34,384 nucleotides of DNA from an uncultured Flavobacteriales bacterium (GTDB lineage Bacteria; Bacteroidota; Bacteroidia; Flavobacteriales; BACL11). Each line of letters starts with the position of its first letter. Positions within the stretch are counted from its first letter, which is position 1. The position numbers and the translations under genes were made by a program. Positions 11,581 to 22,031 of the stretch are shown piece by piece. Location: NCBI GenBank assembly GCA_938073745.1, contig CALJFR010000052.1, forward strand, positions 1-34,384, read 5' to 3'. The notes beneath the pieces are model-generated. The model was not told the origin of the DNA. It was given only the letters and a program-made list of their open reading frames with translations, and did not search any database.

Positions 11581-12105
11581 ATGTTAGAATTAGCAAAAGA
11601 TAAAAAAGTAAAAATATCATCTGATATTGAACTAAAGGACAGACTAGTTGGTATTCAACGTGTTGTTAAGGTAACAAAAGGAGGTAGAGCTTTTGGATTT
11701 TCAGCAATAGTTGTAGTTGGTGATGAAAAAAGTATTGTTGGAATAGGATTAGGAAAATCTAAAGATGTATCAACAGCAATTGCAAAGGCTATTGAAGCTG
11801 CTAAGAAAAATCTTGTTAGAGTTCCTATTCTTAAAGGAACAATTCCTCATGAACAAGCAAGTAAGTTTGGTGGTTCACAAGTTTTAATCAAACCTGCTTC
11901 TAATGGTACTGGAGTAAAAGCTGGAGGAGCAATGCGTGCTGTTTTAGAAAGCGCAGGAGTAAAAGATGTTCTTGCAAAATCTAAAGGATCGTCTAATCCT
12001 CACAACTTAGTTAAGGCAACGCTAAAAGCACTTTTAGAACTTAGAGATGCAAGAACTGTTGCAATGCAGAGAGGGATTAAAATGGATAAGGTATTTAACG
12101 GATAA
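11581..12105 (+). CDS. rpsE: 30S ribosomal protein S5
   Basis: [31 protein letters not shown]...[14 protein letters not shown]...[21 protein letters not shown]. Confidence 0.99.
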   Translation: MLELAKDKKVKISSDIELKDRLVGIQRVVKVTKGGRAFGFSAIVVVGDEKSIVGIGLGKSKDVSTAIAKAIEAAKKNLVRVPILKGTIPHEQASKFGGSQVLIKPASNGTGVKAGGAMRAVLESAGVKDVLAKSKGSSNPHNLVKATLKALLELRDARTVAMQRGIKMDKVFNG

Positions 12106-12114
12106 AAATTTATC

Positions 12115-12291
12115 ATGAGTAAGATTAAAATAAAACAAGTTAGAAGTAGAATTGGTAGACCAAAAGATCAGAAAAGAACTTTAGACGCACTTGGTTTAAG
12201 AAAAATGAATCAAATAGTTGAGCATAATGTAACACCTCAAATTGAAGGTATGATAAAAAAAATTAATCATTTAATTACAATTGTAGAATAA
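12115..12291 (+). CDS. rpmD: 50S ribosomal protein L30 (absent from supplied ORF track)
   Basis: Manual translation: MSKIKIKQVRSRIGRPKDQKRTLDALGLRKMNQIVEHNVTPQIEGMIKKINHLITIVE* (58 aa), exactly filling the rpsE-rplO gap. Confidence 0.97.
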   Translation: MSKIKIKQVRSRIGRPKDQKRTLDALGLRKMNQIVEHNVTPQIEGMIKKINHLITIVE

Positions 12292-12293
12292 TT

Positions 12294-12746
12294 ATGGAAT
12301 TACACAACTTAAAACCTGCAGAGGGTTCAACAAAAAACAGAAAAAGAGTTGGTCGTGGTGAAGGCTCCAAAAGAGGAGGAACGTCAACAAGAGGTCATAA
12401 AGGTGCTAAATCTAGATCTGGTTATTCACGCAAAGTAGGATTCGAAGGTGGTCAACAACCACTTCAGAGAAGAGTACCGAAATTTGGTTTCACTAATCCA
12501 AACAGGGTTGAATACAATGGCGTAAACATAGATACATTACAACAATTATTCGACAGTAAAAAAATAAAATCTAAGGTAGATAAACAAACTTTAATTGATA
12601 ATGGTCTTGTCCAGAAGAATGATTTGGTAAAAATTCTTGGAAGAGGTGAATTAAAATCTAAGCTTTCTGTAACTGCTGATGCATTTTCAAGCACTGCAAA
12701 AGCGGCTATAGAAAAAGCAGGTGGTTCTGCTAACATAACAGAATAA
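12294..12746 (+). CDS. rplO: 50S ribosomal protein L15
   Basis: MELHNLKPAEGSTKNRKRVGRGEGSKRGGTSTRGHKGAKSRSG. Confidence 0.99.
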   Translation: MELHNLKPAEGSTKNRKRVGRGEGSKRGGTSTRGHKGAKSRSGYSRKVGFEGGQQPLQRRVPKFGFTNPNRVEYNGVNIDTLQQLFDSKKIKSKVDKQTLIDNGLVQKNDLVKILGRGELKSKLSVTADAFSSTAKAAIEKAGGSANITE

Positions 12747-12750
12747 TAAA

Positions 12751-14088
12751 ATGAAGAAATTAATCGAAACTATAAGAAATATTTGGAATATTGAAGATCT
12801 AAGAGACAGACTTTTAGTTACTCTAGGTATTCTAGCTATTTATAGATTTGGTTCTTTTGTTGTTATTCCTGGAGTAGATCCGGCACAATTGTCTGCACTT
12901 CAAGATCAAACAGCTGATGGTTTACTTGGTCTATTAAATATGTTTACAGGTGGTGCTTTTTCTCAAGCATCAATTTTTGCATTAGGGATTATGCCCTATA
13001 TTTCTGCTTCTATTGTTGTACAACTACTTGGAATGGCTGTTCCATATTTTCAAAAATTACAAAAAGAAGGTGAGAGTGGTAGAAGAAAGATTAATAATAT
13101 CACTAGATATTTAACAATATTGATTACTGGAGGACAAGCACCTGGTTACATTGCTAATTTACAAGCGACATTACCTGAAACTGCATTTTTACTTCCAGCA
13201 GGTGGGTTTTGGCTATCATCAATTATTATTCTTGTTACTGGTACTATGTTTGTGATGTGGTTAGGTGAAAAAATTACTGATAGAGGTGTAGGAAATGGAA
13301 TCTCATTATTAATTATGATCGGAATTATTGCAAGTTTCCCTCAGTCACTAATGCAAGAATTTGTTTCTGCTCTTGGAAGTACAGGGGGTGGTTTAGTAGT
13401 TTTTCTTGTTGAAATGATACTATTATTATTTGTAATTTTGGTGACAATACTGTTGGTACAGGGTACAAGAAGAATACCTGTTCAGTATGCTAAAAGAGTT
13501 GTTGGCAACAAACAATATGGTGGTGTCAGACAATTTATTCCATTAAAGGTTAATGCTGCTGGAGTTATGCCAATCATTTTTGCTCAAGCAATAATGTTCG
13601 TGCCCATCACATTAGTTGGTTTTTCGGAAAACGAATCTTTACAAGGTATAGCTGCTGTTTTAACAGATTTTCAAGGCCTATGGTACAATGTTTTATTTTT
13701 CTTTATGATTGTAGCTTTTACGTACTTTTATACTGCAATGACAGTCAATCCTAATCAGATGGCTGATGATATGAAGAAAAATGGTGGCTTTATTCCTGGT
13801 ATAAAACCTGGAAGAGCAACAGCAGATTATTTAGATAATATTATGTCTCGTATAACCTTTCCTGGATCATTATTTTTAGGATTGGTTGCAATTTTACCTG
13901 CTTTTGCAATGCAAGGTGGAGTAAATATACAATTTGCACAGTTTTATGGAGGTACATCTTTATTAATATTAGTTGGTGTAATATTAGATACACTTCAACA
14001 AATTGAAAGTCACTTATTGATGCGTCATTATGATGGCTTAATGGAGTCGGGAAGGATAAAAGGAAAATCTTCTGGAAGAATAATGTAA
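12751..14088 (+). CDS. secY: Preprotein translocase subunit SecY
   Basis: 445 aa, multi-spanning; IYRFGSFVVIPGVD, GIMPYISASIVVQLL, GERITDRGVGNGISLLI-like motif, QYAKRVVGNK, NPNQMADDMKKNGGFIPGIKPG. Confidence 0.99.
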   Translation: MKKLIETIRNIWNIEDLRDRLLVTLGILAIYRFGSFVVIPGVDPAQLSALQDQTADGLLGLLNMFTGGAFSQASIFALGIMPYISASIVVQLLGMAVPYFQKLQKEGESGRRKINNITRYLTILITGGQAPGYIANLQATLPETAFLLPAGGFWLSSIIILVTGTMFVMWLGEKITDRGVGNGISLLIMIGIIASFPQSLMQEFVSALGSTGGGLVVFLVEMILLLFVILVTILLVQGTRRIPVQYAKRVVGNKQYGGVRQFIPLKVNAAGVMPIIFAQAIMFVPITLVGFSENESLQGIAAVLTDFQGLWYNVLFFFMIVAFTYFYTAMTVNPNQMADDMKKNGGFIPGIKPGRATADYLDNIMSRITFPGSLFLGLVAILPAFAMQGGVNIQFAQFYGGTSLLILVGVILDTLQQIESHLLMRHYDGLMESGRIKGKSSGRIM

Positions 14089-14098
14089 TCATTTTATA

Positions 14099-14881
14099 AT
14101 GATTTATTATAAGTCAGAAGAAGAGATTGATTTGGTTAGAGAAAGTTCTTTACTTGTTGCAAAAACTCATGCTGAAATAGCAAGGCATATTAAGCCAGGT
14201 ATTTCTTCATTGGAATTAGACTTATTAGCTGAAGAGTTCATCAGAGATAATGGAGGTATTCCAGCCTTTAAAGGCTATAATGGATTCCCTTGCACATTAT
14301 GTGTATCTCCAAATGAACAAGTTGTGCATGGAATTCCTAATAAAGATATCTTAAAAGAAGGAACTGTTCTATCTGTAGATTGTGGAGTTCTAATGAATGA
14401 ATATTACGGAGACTCTGCATACACCTATGAGATTGGTAATGTTGATGAAAATATAAGAGAACTTTTAAAAGTTACTAAAGAATCATTATATAAAGGTATT
14501 GAAAAAGCAATCGCAGGAAATAGAATAGGCGATATTAGTTATGCTGTTCAAGAACATGCTGAAGCCAATAATTATGGAGTAGTAAGGGAATTAGTTGGTC
14601 ATGGAATTGGAAGAAAACTACACGAAAGTCCTGAAGTCCCAAATTATGGCAGAAGAGGTTCTGGAATTAAATTGAAAAAAGGTTTAGTAATTGCAATTGA
14701 ACCAATGATTAATATGGGAAAAAGAGATATAATGCAACATAGAGATGGATGGACAATAACTACAATTGACAAAAAACCATCTGCACATTTTGAGCATACG
14801 ATTGTTGTTCGAGAAGGTGAAGCTGAGATTTTGTCAAGTTTTAAAGAAATAGAAGAAGTAATAAAAAAAAGAAATGGCTAA
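14099..14881 (+). CDS. map: Type I methionine aminopeptidase
   Basis: [69 protein letters not shown]. Confidence 0.98.
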   Translation: MIYYKSEEEIDLVRESSLLVAKTHAEIARHIKPGISSLELDLLAEEFIRDNGGIPAFKGYNGFPCTLCVSPNEQVVHGIPNKDILKEGTVLSVDCGVLMNEYYGDSAYTYEIGNVDENIRELLKVTKESLYKGIEKAIAGNRIGDISYAVQEHAEANNYGVVRELVGHGIGRKLHESPEVPNYGRRGSGIKLKKGLVIAIEPMINMGKRDIMQHRDGWTITTIDKKPSAHFEHTIVVREGEAEILSSFKEIEEVIKKRNG

Positions 14882-15089
14882 ACAAGCTAATATAGAATTA
14901 GATGGTACGATAACACAGGCATTATCAAATGCAATGTTTCGTGTGGAATTAGAAAATGAGCATATTGTAACTGCACATATTTCTGGTAAAATGAGGAAAT
15001 TCTATATTAAATTATTACCAGGTGATAAAGTGAAGTTGGAGATGTCTCCATATGATTTGACAAAAGCTAGAATTACTTATAGATACTAA
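14874..15089 (+). CDS. infA: Translation initiation factor IF-1
   Basis: [71 protein letters not shown]; overlaps map by 8 nt. Confidence 0.98.
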   Translation: MAKQANIELDGTITQALSNAMFRVELENEHIVTAHISGKMRKFYIKLLPGDKVKLEMSPYDLTKARITYRY

Positions 15090-15100
15090 AAATAAAAAAA

Positions 15101-15217
15101 ATGAAAGTAAGAGCATCAGTAAAGAAAAGAAGTGATGAATGTAAAATCGTCAAAAGAAAAGGAAGATTATACGTTATCAATAAAAAGAATCCAAAATTTA
15201 AACAAAGACAAGGTTAA
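15101..15217 (+). CDS. rpmJ: 50S ribosomal protein L36 (absent from supplied ORF track)
   Basis: Manual translation: [38 protein letters not shown] (38 aa), between infA and rpsM as expected. Confidence 0.97.
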   Translation: MKVRASVKKRSDECKIVKRKGRLYVINKKNPKFKQRQG

Positions 15218-15222
15218 AAACT

Positions 15223-15600
15223 ATGGCTAGAATAAAAGGAATTGATTTACCAAAAAACAAAAGAGGAGTTATTGCATTAACTTATTTATATGGAATAGGT
15301 TCTACTTTTGCAGCAAATATTTTAGACGAAGCTAAGGTTTCTCATGATATAAAAGTTCAAGATTGGTCAGATGATCAATCAAGTAAGATAAGATCAATAG
15401 TATCTGATAAATATACAGTTGAGGGAGAGCTTAGAGCTGAAACTCAAACTAATATTAAAAGACTAATGGATATTGGATGTTATAGGGGTATACGTCATCG
15501 TACCGGACTTCCATTAAGAGGTCAGAAGACAAAAAACAATTCTAGAACTAGAAAAGGAAAAAGAAAAACAGTTGCAAATAAAAAAATAGCAACCAAATAA
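15223..15600 (+). CDS. rpsM: 30S ribosomal protein S13
   Basis: [26 protein letters not shown]...[34 protein letters not shown]. Confidence 0.99.
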   Translation: MARIKGIDLPKNKRGVIALTYLYGIGSTFAANILDEAKVSHDIKVQDWSDDQSSKIRSIVSDKYTVEGELRAETQTNIKRLMDIGCYRGIRHRTGLPLRGQKTKNNSRTRKGKRKTVANKKIATK

Positions 15601-15608
15601 ATTAAATA

Positions 15609-15989
15609 ATGGCTAAAACATCAAAAAAGAATAAAGTTAAAGTTGAATCTGAAGGTCAAGCTCATATTCAGGCAACATTTAATAATATAATTATATCAAT
15701 AACAAACAAAAATGGCCAGGTTATTTCTTGGTCTTCTGCTGGTAAAATGGGTTTTAGAGGATCTAAGAAAAATACACCTTATGCAGCTCAATTAGCTGCA
15801 GAAGATTGTACGAAAGTAGCACTTGAAGCAGGTCTTAAAAGGGTTAAGGTTTTTGTTAAAGGTCCTGGTGCTGGTAGAGAATCTGCAATTAGAACTATTC
15901 ATAATAATGGAGTTTTAGTTACTGAAATAGTGGATGTTACACCTGTACCACATAATGGTTGCAGACCTCCTAAGAAAAGAAGAGTTTAA
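15609..15989 (+). CDS. rpsK: 30S ribosomal protein S11
   Basis: [44 protein letters not shown]...[16 protein letters not shown]. Confidence 0.99.
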   Translation: MAKTSKKNKVKVESEGQAHIQATFNNIIISITNKNGQVISWSSAGKMGFRGSKKNTPYAAQLAAEDCTKVALEAGLKRVKVFVKGPGAGRESAIRTIHNNGVLVTEIVDVTPVPHNGCRPPKKRRV

Positions 15990-16007
15990 TTAATAAAAAA
16001 TTATAAA

Positions 16008-16613
16008 ATGGCAAGATACACAGGACCAACGTCAAGAATTTCAAGAAGATTTGGAGAGCCAATTTTTGGACCAGATAAGGCTTTAGCAAAAAAAGCTTAT
16101 GCTCCAGGACAACATGGTAATTCAAGAAGAAGAGGAAAGAAATCAGAATATGGTGTTCAGCTTGATGAAAAACAAAAGGCAAAATACACTTATGGTATAT
16201 TAGAGAAGCAATTTTCAAATCTTTTTAAAGAAGCTTTACGAAGAAAGGGTATTACAGGTGAGATTCTTCTTCAAATGTGTGAATTAAGGTTAGATAATGT
16301 TGTTTACAGATTAGGCATAGCGCCAACAAGAAGAGCTGCTCGTCAATTTGTCACTCATAGACATATTATGGTTAACGATAAGCTTGTAAATATTCCTTCT
16401 TATGCTCTTGGTGTTGGAGATATTGTTAGTGTGAGAGAACGTTCAAAGTCTATGGAAGCTATAAATAATTCTGTTGCTAATCATAACAGTCAAATGGAAT
16501 GGTTAGAATTTAATCCTGACTCAAAAGTTGGTAAAATTCTTTCATCTCCTGAAAGAATTCAAATTCCTGAAAATATTAATGAACAATTGATTGTTGAGTT
16601 GTACTCTAAATAA
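16008..16613 (+). CDS. rpsD: 30S ribosomal protein S4 (zinc-ligand-free type)
   Basis: [22 protein letters not shown]...[30 protein letters not shown]. Confidence 0.99.
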   Translation: MARYTGPTSRISRRFGEPIFGPDKALAKKAYAPGQHGNSRRRGKKSEYGVQLDEKQKAKYTYGILEKQFSNLFKEALRRKGITGEILLQMCELRLDNVVYRLGIAPTRRAARQFVTHRHIMVNDKLVNIPSYALGVGDIVSVRERSKSMEAINNSVANHNSQMEWLEFNPDSKVGKILSSPERIQIPENINEQLIVELYSK

Positions 16614-16636
16614 AAAATAAATAAAAAATAAAAAAT

Positions 16637-17620
16637 ATGCAAATTTTAGATTTTCAAAAACCAGATGAAGTAATAATGATTAACGAAGAAGCTAATCAAG
16701 GTAGCTTCGAGTTCCGTCCTTTAGAACCTGGCTACGGTCTTACTGTTGGTAATGCTGTGAGAAGAGTATTATTGTCATCTCTTGAAGGTTATGCAATTAC
16801 ATCTATCAAAATTAAAGGTGTTGATCATGAATTCTCTACAATTAAAGGTGTTGTTCATGATGTAACAGAGATAATTCTAAATTTAAAACAAATTAGATTC
16901 AAACAACAAATTAATGATATTGAAGAAGAAAATGCAAGTATTACTGTCAAAGGTCAAGAGACGTTAACAGGTGCTGATATCGCAAATGGATTATCTAATT
17001 TTCAAGTTTTAAACCCAGATCATATTATTTGTGAAATGGGTAAAAACGTTGAGTTTTCAATGGAATTTGCAATTAAAAAAGGAAGAGGTTATGTATCTGC
17101 AGAGAATAATGTAGTAGAAGATGCCCCAATTGGTACTATAGCTATTGATTCAATATTTACTCCAATTAAAAATGTAAATTATAATATTGAAAATTACAGA
17201 GTCGGTCAAAAAACAGACTTTGAGAAGTTAAATATAAATATTACTACCGATGGTTCTATTGATCCAAAATTAGCTTTAACTGAAGCATCTAAAATTTTGA
17301 TTCAGCATTTTATGCTTTTCTCTGACGAAAAAATAAATCTTGAAACAGATAATGTTGATGATTTTGATGAAGATACACTACACATGAGACAATTGCTAAA
17401 AACTGAGTTGACTGACTTTGGTTTATCTGTTAGAGCTTTAAATTGCTTAAAAACAGCTGAAGTATTTACATTAGGAGAGTTGGTTTCTTTTAAGAAAAGT
17501 GACATGTTAAAGTTTAGAAATTTTGGTAAAAAGTCTTTGACTGAGCTGGAAGAACTTATTGATGACAAAGGCTTACACTTCGGATTTGATACTTCGATTT
17601 ATAATTTAGATAACGAATAA
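16637..17620 (+). CDS. rpoA: DNA-directed RNA polymerase subunit alpha
   Basis: [59 protein letters not shown]; alpha-[24 protein letters not shown]. Confidence 0.99.
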   Translation: MQILDFQKPDEVIMINEEANQGSFEFRPLEPGYGLTVGNAVRRVLLSSLEGYAITSIKIKGVDHEFSTIKGVVHDVTEIILNLKQIRFKQQINDIEEENASITVKGQETLTGADIANGLSNFQVLNPDHIICEMGKNVEFSMEFAIKKGRGYVSAENNVVEDAPIGTIAIDSIFTPIKNVNYNIENYRVGQKTDFEKLNINITTDGSIDPKLALTEASKILIQHFMLFSDEKINLETDNVDDFDEDTLHMRQLLKTELTDFGLSVRALNCLKTAEVFTLGELVSFKKSDMLKFRNFGKKSLTELEELIDDKGLHFGFDTSIYNLDNE

Positions 17621-17624
17621 TAAA

Positions 17625-18203
17625 ATGAGACACGGAAAAAAGTTTAATCATCTAGGAAGAAAGGCAGCTCATAGAAAAGCTATGCTAGCTAACATGGCTT
17701 GTTCTTTAATAGAGCACAAAAGAATTAAAACAACATTAGCAAAGGCAAAAGCTTTGAGAATGTATATTGAGCCTTTAATTACAAAGTCTAAGAATGATAC
17801 TACTCATTCTAGAAGAGTTGTTTTTAGTTATCTTAAACAAAAAGAAGCTATAACTGAATTATTTGGAGATATATCATCTAAAGTTTCAGAAAGAAATGGA
17901 GGATATACCAGAATATTAAAATTAAGTAATAGACTTGGCGATAATGCTCAGATGTGTTTTATTGAACTTGTTGACTATAATTCAGATTATATCACTGAAA
18001 AATCCGAATCAAAAAAATCTAGAAGAAGTAGAAGAAAATCTTCTAATACTGTAAAATCTAATGTTGAAACTAAAGACGATAAGATAATAGAAGATGCTGA
18101 AGTAATAAATGAAAATCCAGCAGTTGAGGAAACTCCAGCAGTAGAGGAAACTCCAGCCGTAGAGGAAACTCCAGCAGCTGATGAAAACGATAAAAAAGAA
18201 TAA
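17625..18203 (+). CDS. rplQ: 50S ribosomal protein L17 with extended low-complexity C-terminal tail
   Basis: [50 protein letters not shown]; tail ends [28 protein letters not shown]. Confidence 0.98.
   Translation: MRHGKKFNHLGRKAAHRKAMLANMACSLIEHKRIKTTLAKAKALRMYIEPLITKSKNDTTHSRRVVFSYLKQKEAITELFGDISSKVSERNGGYTRILKLSNRLGDNAQMCFIELVDYNSDYITEKSESKKSRRSRRKSSNTVKSNVETKDDKIIEDAEVINENPAVEETPAVEETPAVEETPAADENDKKE
18120..18173 (+). repeat. Three tandem 18-bp units encoding (A-V-E-E-T-P)x3 in the rplQ tail
   Basis: gcagttgaggaaactcca / gcagtagaggaaactcca / gccgtagaggaaactcca read directly. Confidence 0.95.
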
Positions 18204-18235
18204 TAATAGTAGATATTAATATGACAAAATAATTT

Positions 18236-18272
18236 AAAAAGGATAAAGCATTGTGTTTTGTCCTTTTTTTTT
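18236..18272 (+). terminator. Intrinsic terminator closing the ribosomal supercluster
   Basis: AAAAAGGATAAA-gcattgtg-TTTTGTCCTTTTTTTTT: AAAAAGGA pairs with TCCTTTTT, extended by a T-G wobble and AAA/TTT, with a 9-T tract (18264-18272) on the 3' side, 33 nt after the rplQ stop. Confidence 0.82.
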
Positions 18273-18286
18273 AATTTTAATTTATT

Positions 18287-19399
18287 ATGGATTATAAGAA
18301 AAAAAATAAGGCAGTATTATTATTGGAAGATGGAACTGTATTTCACGGTTTTGCAGCAGGAAAAGAAGGGTATGCTACTGGAGAATTATGTTTTAATACT
18401 GGTATGACAGGATATCAAGAAGTATTTACAGACCCCTCTTATTATGGGCAATTAATGATTACAACTAATGCACATATAGGAAATTATGGCGTAAAGGATG
18501 CTGATGTTGAATCAGATGAAATTAGAATTTCTGGATTAATATGTAAAAATTTAAATACTACTTATTCTAGAGCAGCAGGTGATGGAAATGTAAATGATTA
18601 TTTTATCAATAATAATAAGGTAATTATTACCGATGTTGACACTCGAGCTGTAGTACGCCATATTAGAGATAAGGGCGCTATGAATGCCATTATTTCAAAT
18701 GATAATACAGATATAGTAGAATTATCTGAAAAATTAAATGATATTCCTTCAATGCAAGGATTGGAACTTGCTTCAAAAGTATCAACTAAAAAACCTTATT
18801 TTTTTGGTGATGAAATTTCAAAATTTAAAGTTGCTGTTTTAGATCTTGGGATTAAAACAAATATTTTAAGATGCTTGTCCGAAAGAGGTTGTTATTTAAA
18901 AGTTTTTCCAATTAATTCATCTTACAAAGAATTGAATTCATTTAACCCTGATGGATTTTTCTTGTCAAATGGTCCTGGTGATCCTTCAGTTATGAAGCGG
19001 GTTATTAATACAACAAAAGATATTACAAGTGATGGAAAACCTGTTTTTGGTATTTGTTTGGGTCATCAAATTTTAGCACTATCTGAAGGAGTTAGTACTT
19101 ATAAAATGCATAATGGGCATAGAGGAATAAATCACCCTGTTAGAAATATTATAACTGGAAAATCTGAGGTCACTTCTCAAAATCACGGATTTAGTATAAA
19201 GAATGAAGATGTAAAACAAAATTCAAATATTGATATTACTCATATTAACCTTAATGATAATACAGTTGAAGGGATTAGTTTTAATCATAAGAATTGTTTC
19301 TCAGTTCAATATCATCCTGAATCATCACCTGGACCATATGATTCTAGATATCTTTTTGATAAATTTATTAATAGAATGAAAGAATACAAGAGTAAATGA
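18287..19399 (+). CDS. carA: Carbamoyl-phosphate synthase small subunit
   Basis: [11 protein letters not shown]...[25 protein letters not shown]-like N-terminus; GATase [37 protein letters not shown]. Confidence 0.98.
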   Translation: MDYKKKNKAVLLLEDGTVFHGFAAGKEGYATGELCFNTGMTGYQEVFTDPSYYGQLMITTNAHIGNYGVKDADVESDEIRISGLICKNLNTTYSRAAGDGNVNDYFINNNKVIITDVDTRAVVRHIRDKGAMNAIISNDNTDIVELSEKLNDIPSMQGLELASKVSTKKPYFFGDEISKFKVAVLDLGIKTNILRCLSERGCYLKVFPINSSYKELNSFNPDGFFLSNGPGDPSVMKRVINTTKDITSDGKPVFGICLGHQILALSEGVSTYKMHNGHRGINHPVRNIITGKSEVTSQNHGFSIKNEDVKQNSNIDITHINLNDNTVEGISFNHKNCFSVQYHPESSPGPYDSRYLFDKFINRMKEYKSK

Positions 19400-20685
19400 G
19401 CAAGATAAAAAAAATTTTTTCCAGACAAATAATAGACTCAAGAGGTAATCCAACTGTTGAAGCAGATATAATTACAGAAACTGGTCTAATTGGAAGAGCA
19501 GCTGTTCCCTCTGGTGCTTCAACTGGAAAGCATGAGGCAGTTGAACTTCGTGATAATGATATGTCTATTTACAAAGGTAAGGGTGTTTTAAATGCAGTTT
19601 CAAATATTAATAATATTATTAATAATGAATTAACAGGTTTAGAACTTTATGATCAAAATCTAATTGATTCACGACTTATCAGTTTAGATGGGACAGAAAA
19701 TAAATCAAATTTAGGAGCAAATGCAATGTTAGCTGTATCTCTAGCATACGCTAAAGCTGGTGCACTTTCAAAAAAACAAAGTCTTTATCATTTTTTATCT
19801 CAAAAAGAGACATATGAATTGCCAATTCCAATGATGAATATCTTGAATGGAGGTTCTCACGCGGATAACAGTATTGACTTTCAGGAATTTATGGTTATGC
19901 CTGTTGGAGCTAGTTCATTTTCACATGCATTACAAATGGGTACAGAGATTTTTCATTGCTTAAAAAGTGAATTGAAAAATAATGGATATTCTACAAATGT
20001 TGGTGATGAGGGTGGTTTTGCACCAAACTTATCATCAAATACAGAGGCTATTGAAGTTGTATTAAAATCTATTAAATCTGCAGGCTATATTGCAGGAAAG
20101 GATGTCTATATTGCAATAGATGCAGCTGCATCAGAGTTTTACAACAAAAAAGAAAATGTATATCATCTTCATCAATCTACAGGTGAAAAATTATCACCAA
20201 ATGAAATGGTTGATTATTGGCAAAATTGGACTAATCAATATCCTATTATATCAATTGAAGATGGTCTTGATGAAGATGATTGGGACGCATGGAAAAAATT
20301 AACTGATAAAGTTGGTGACAAAATACAATTGGTAGGTGATGATCTTTTTGTTACTAATGTTAATAGATTACAAAAAGGAATTGATGAAAATATTGCAAAT
20401 TCTATCTTAGTTAAAGTTAATCAAATTGGAACTTTGTCAGAAACTATTAGTGCAGTCAACTTAGCTAAAAATAATGAATATACTTCCGTAATGAGTCATA
20501 GATCAGGTGAAACTGAAGACACTACAATTGCTGACTTATCTGTTGCTTTAGAAACAGGTCAAATCAAGACTGGTTCTGCATCTCGCTCTGACAGAGTTGC
20601 AAAATATAATCAATTATTAAGAATTGAAGAGGAGTTAGGGAACAGAGCACTTTTTACCGGAAAAGGATTCAAATTTCTTAGGTAA
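19396..20685 (+). CDS. eno: Enolase
   Basis: [64 protein letters not shown] overlap with carA. Confidence 0.99.
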   Translation: MSKIKKIFSRQIIDSRGNPTVEADIITETGLIGRAAVPSGASTGKHEAVELRDNDMSIYKGKGVLNAVSNINNIINNELTGLELYDQNLIDSRLISLDGTENKSNLGANAMLAVSLAYAKAGALSKKQSLYHFLSQKETYELPIPMMNILNGGSHADNSIDFQEFMVMPVGASSFSHALQMGTEIFHCLKSELKNNGYSTNVGDEGGFAPNLSSNTEAIEVVLKSIKSAGYIAGKDVYIAIDAAASEFYNKKENVYHLHQSTGEKLSPNEMVDYWQNWTNQYPIISIEDGLDEDDWDAWKKLTDKVGDKIQLVGDDLFVTNVNRLQKGIDENIANSILVKVNQIGTLSETISAVNLAKNNEYTSVMSHRSGETEDTTIADLSVALETGQIKTGSASRSDRVAKYNQLLRIEEELGNRALFTGKGFKFLR

Positions 20686-20724
20686 TTATCTTTATAGATA
20701 TTATATTTACAATTAAATATTTTT

Positions 20725-22014
20725 ATGATGAGTAAAATAGCAAAATTACATATTAACGGCTCTCAATATGAACTTCCAATAGTTGAAGGCACAGAGCAAG
20801 AAACAGCTGTTGACATTAGTAATTTGCGATCTCAATCTGGAATCATTACACTTGATAAGGGTTTTAAAAATACAGGCTCCACAAAAAGTGCTATCACTTT
20901 TTTAAACGGTGAAAAAGGAATTTTAAGATACAGGGGTTATACAATAGAAGATTTATCTGAAAAATCAAGCTTTTTAGAGGTCTCTTATTTATTAATTTAT
21001 GGAGAACTACCATCTTCAAATGAATTAGCTAATTTTTCAAATGAGATTAGATCTCATACATTAGTTCATGAAGATGTAAAATCTATTCTTGACGGCTTCC
21101 CATCAAGAGCCCATCCAATGGGAGTCCTATCTTCGCTAGTTTCATCTTTAACAGCTTTCTATCCTAAGTCACTTGACCCTAACAGATCTATTGAAGAGAT
21201 TAATGGGACTATTATCAGACTTATAGCTAAACTACCTACACTTGCGGCATGGAGTTATAAAAACCGTATGAGACAGCCTATAATGTATCCGAAAAATCAT
21301 TTAGATTACACCAGTAATTTTTTATATATGATGTTTGGTTTGCCAACAGTTGAAACTGAAATTAATCCTATCATAGCTAAAGCTCTTGATAAGCTTTTAA
21401 TTTTACATGCCGATCACGAACAAAACTGTTCAGCATCAACAGTAAGAATTGTTGGATCTTCTCATGCGAGTTTATACGCATCTATTTCAGCCGGTATTGC
21501 TGCATTATGGGGACCTCTACATGGTGGAGCTAATCAGGCAGTAATTGAAATGCTTGAAGAAATTAAAAATCAAGGTGGAGATGTAGAGAAGTTTATAAAT
21601 AAAGCAAAAGACAAGTCTGACTCGTTTAGATTAATGGGGTTTGGACATAGAGTGTATAAGAACTTTGATCCACGAGCAAAGATTATTAAAAAGGCAGCTG
21701 ATGATGTGCTTTCTCAACTCGGAATAAATGATCCTATACTAGATCTTGCTATGAAGTTAGAAGAGGTTGCTTTAAATGATGATTATTTTAAATCTCGTGG
21801 TTTATATCCTAATGTAGATTTTTATTCAGGAATAATATATAGAGCACTAGGAATCCCAACAGATATGTTTACTGTTATGTTTGCGCTTGGAAGATTGCCA
21901 GGATGGATTGCTCAATGGAAAGAAGCAAGAGAAAATAGTGAGCCAATAGGAAGACCAAGACAGGTATATATTGGTCATAATCATAGAGCTTACAAAAATA
22001 TTTCAGACAGATAA
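20725..22014 (+). CDS. gltA: Citrate synthase (type II-like; start could be the second ATG at 20728)
   Basis: GILRYRGYTIEDLSEKS, LHADHEQNCSASTVRIVGSSHASLYASISAGIAALWGPLHGGANQAV, MGFGHRVYKNFDPRAKI. Confidence 0.97.
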   Translation: MMSKIAKLHINGSQYELPIVEGTEQETAVDISNLRSQSGIITLDKGFKNTGSTKSAITFLNGEKGILRYRGYTIEDLSEKSSFLEVSYLLIYGELPSSNELANFSNEIRSHTLVHEDVKSILDGFPSRAHPMGVLSSLVSSLTAFYPKSLDPNRSIEEINGTIIRLIAKLPTLAAWSYKNRMRQPIMYPKNHLDYTSNFLYMMFGLPTVETEINPIIAKALDKLLILHADHEQNCSASTVRIVGSSHASLYASISAGIAALWGPLHGGANQAVIEMLEEIKNQGGDVEKFINKAKDKSDSFRLMGFGHRVYKNFDPRAKIIKKAADDVLSQLGINDPILDLAMKLEEVALNDDYFKSRGLYPNVDFYSGIIYRALGIPTDMFTVMFALGRLPGWIAQWKEARENSEPIGRPRQVYIGHNHRAYKNISDR

Positions 22015-22031
22015 CCTAAAAATAATTCCGA

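Noticed and set aside
12464-12736. 90-aa minus-strand ORF inside rplO
   Set aside because: Shadow of the conserved L15 gene.
13841-14092. 83-aa minus-strand ORF over the secY 3' end
   Set aside because: Shadow of SecY; no start context or homology signal.
15970-16218. 82-aa minus-strand ORF over rpsK/rpsD
   Set aside because: Shadow ORF over two conserved ribosomal genes.
17302-17568. 88-aa Ser-rich minus-strand ORF inside rpoA
   Set aside because: Antisense of the conserved alpha-CTD; composition explained by complementarity.
20120-20302. 60-aa alternative-frame ORF inside eno
   Set aside because: Out-of-frame in a conserved enzyme gene; no support.
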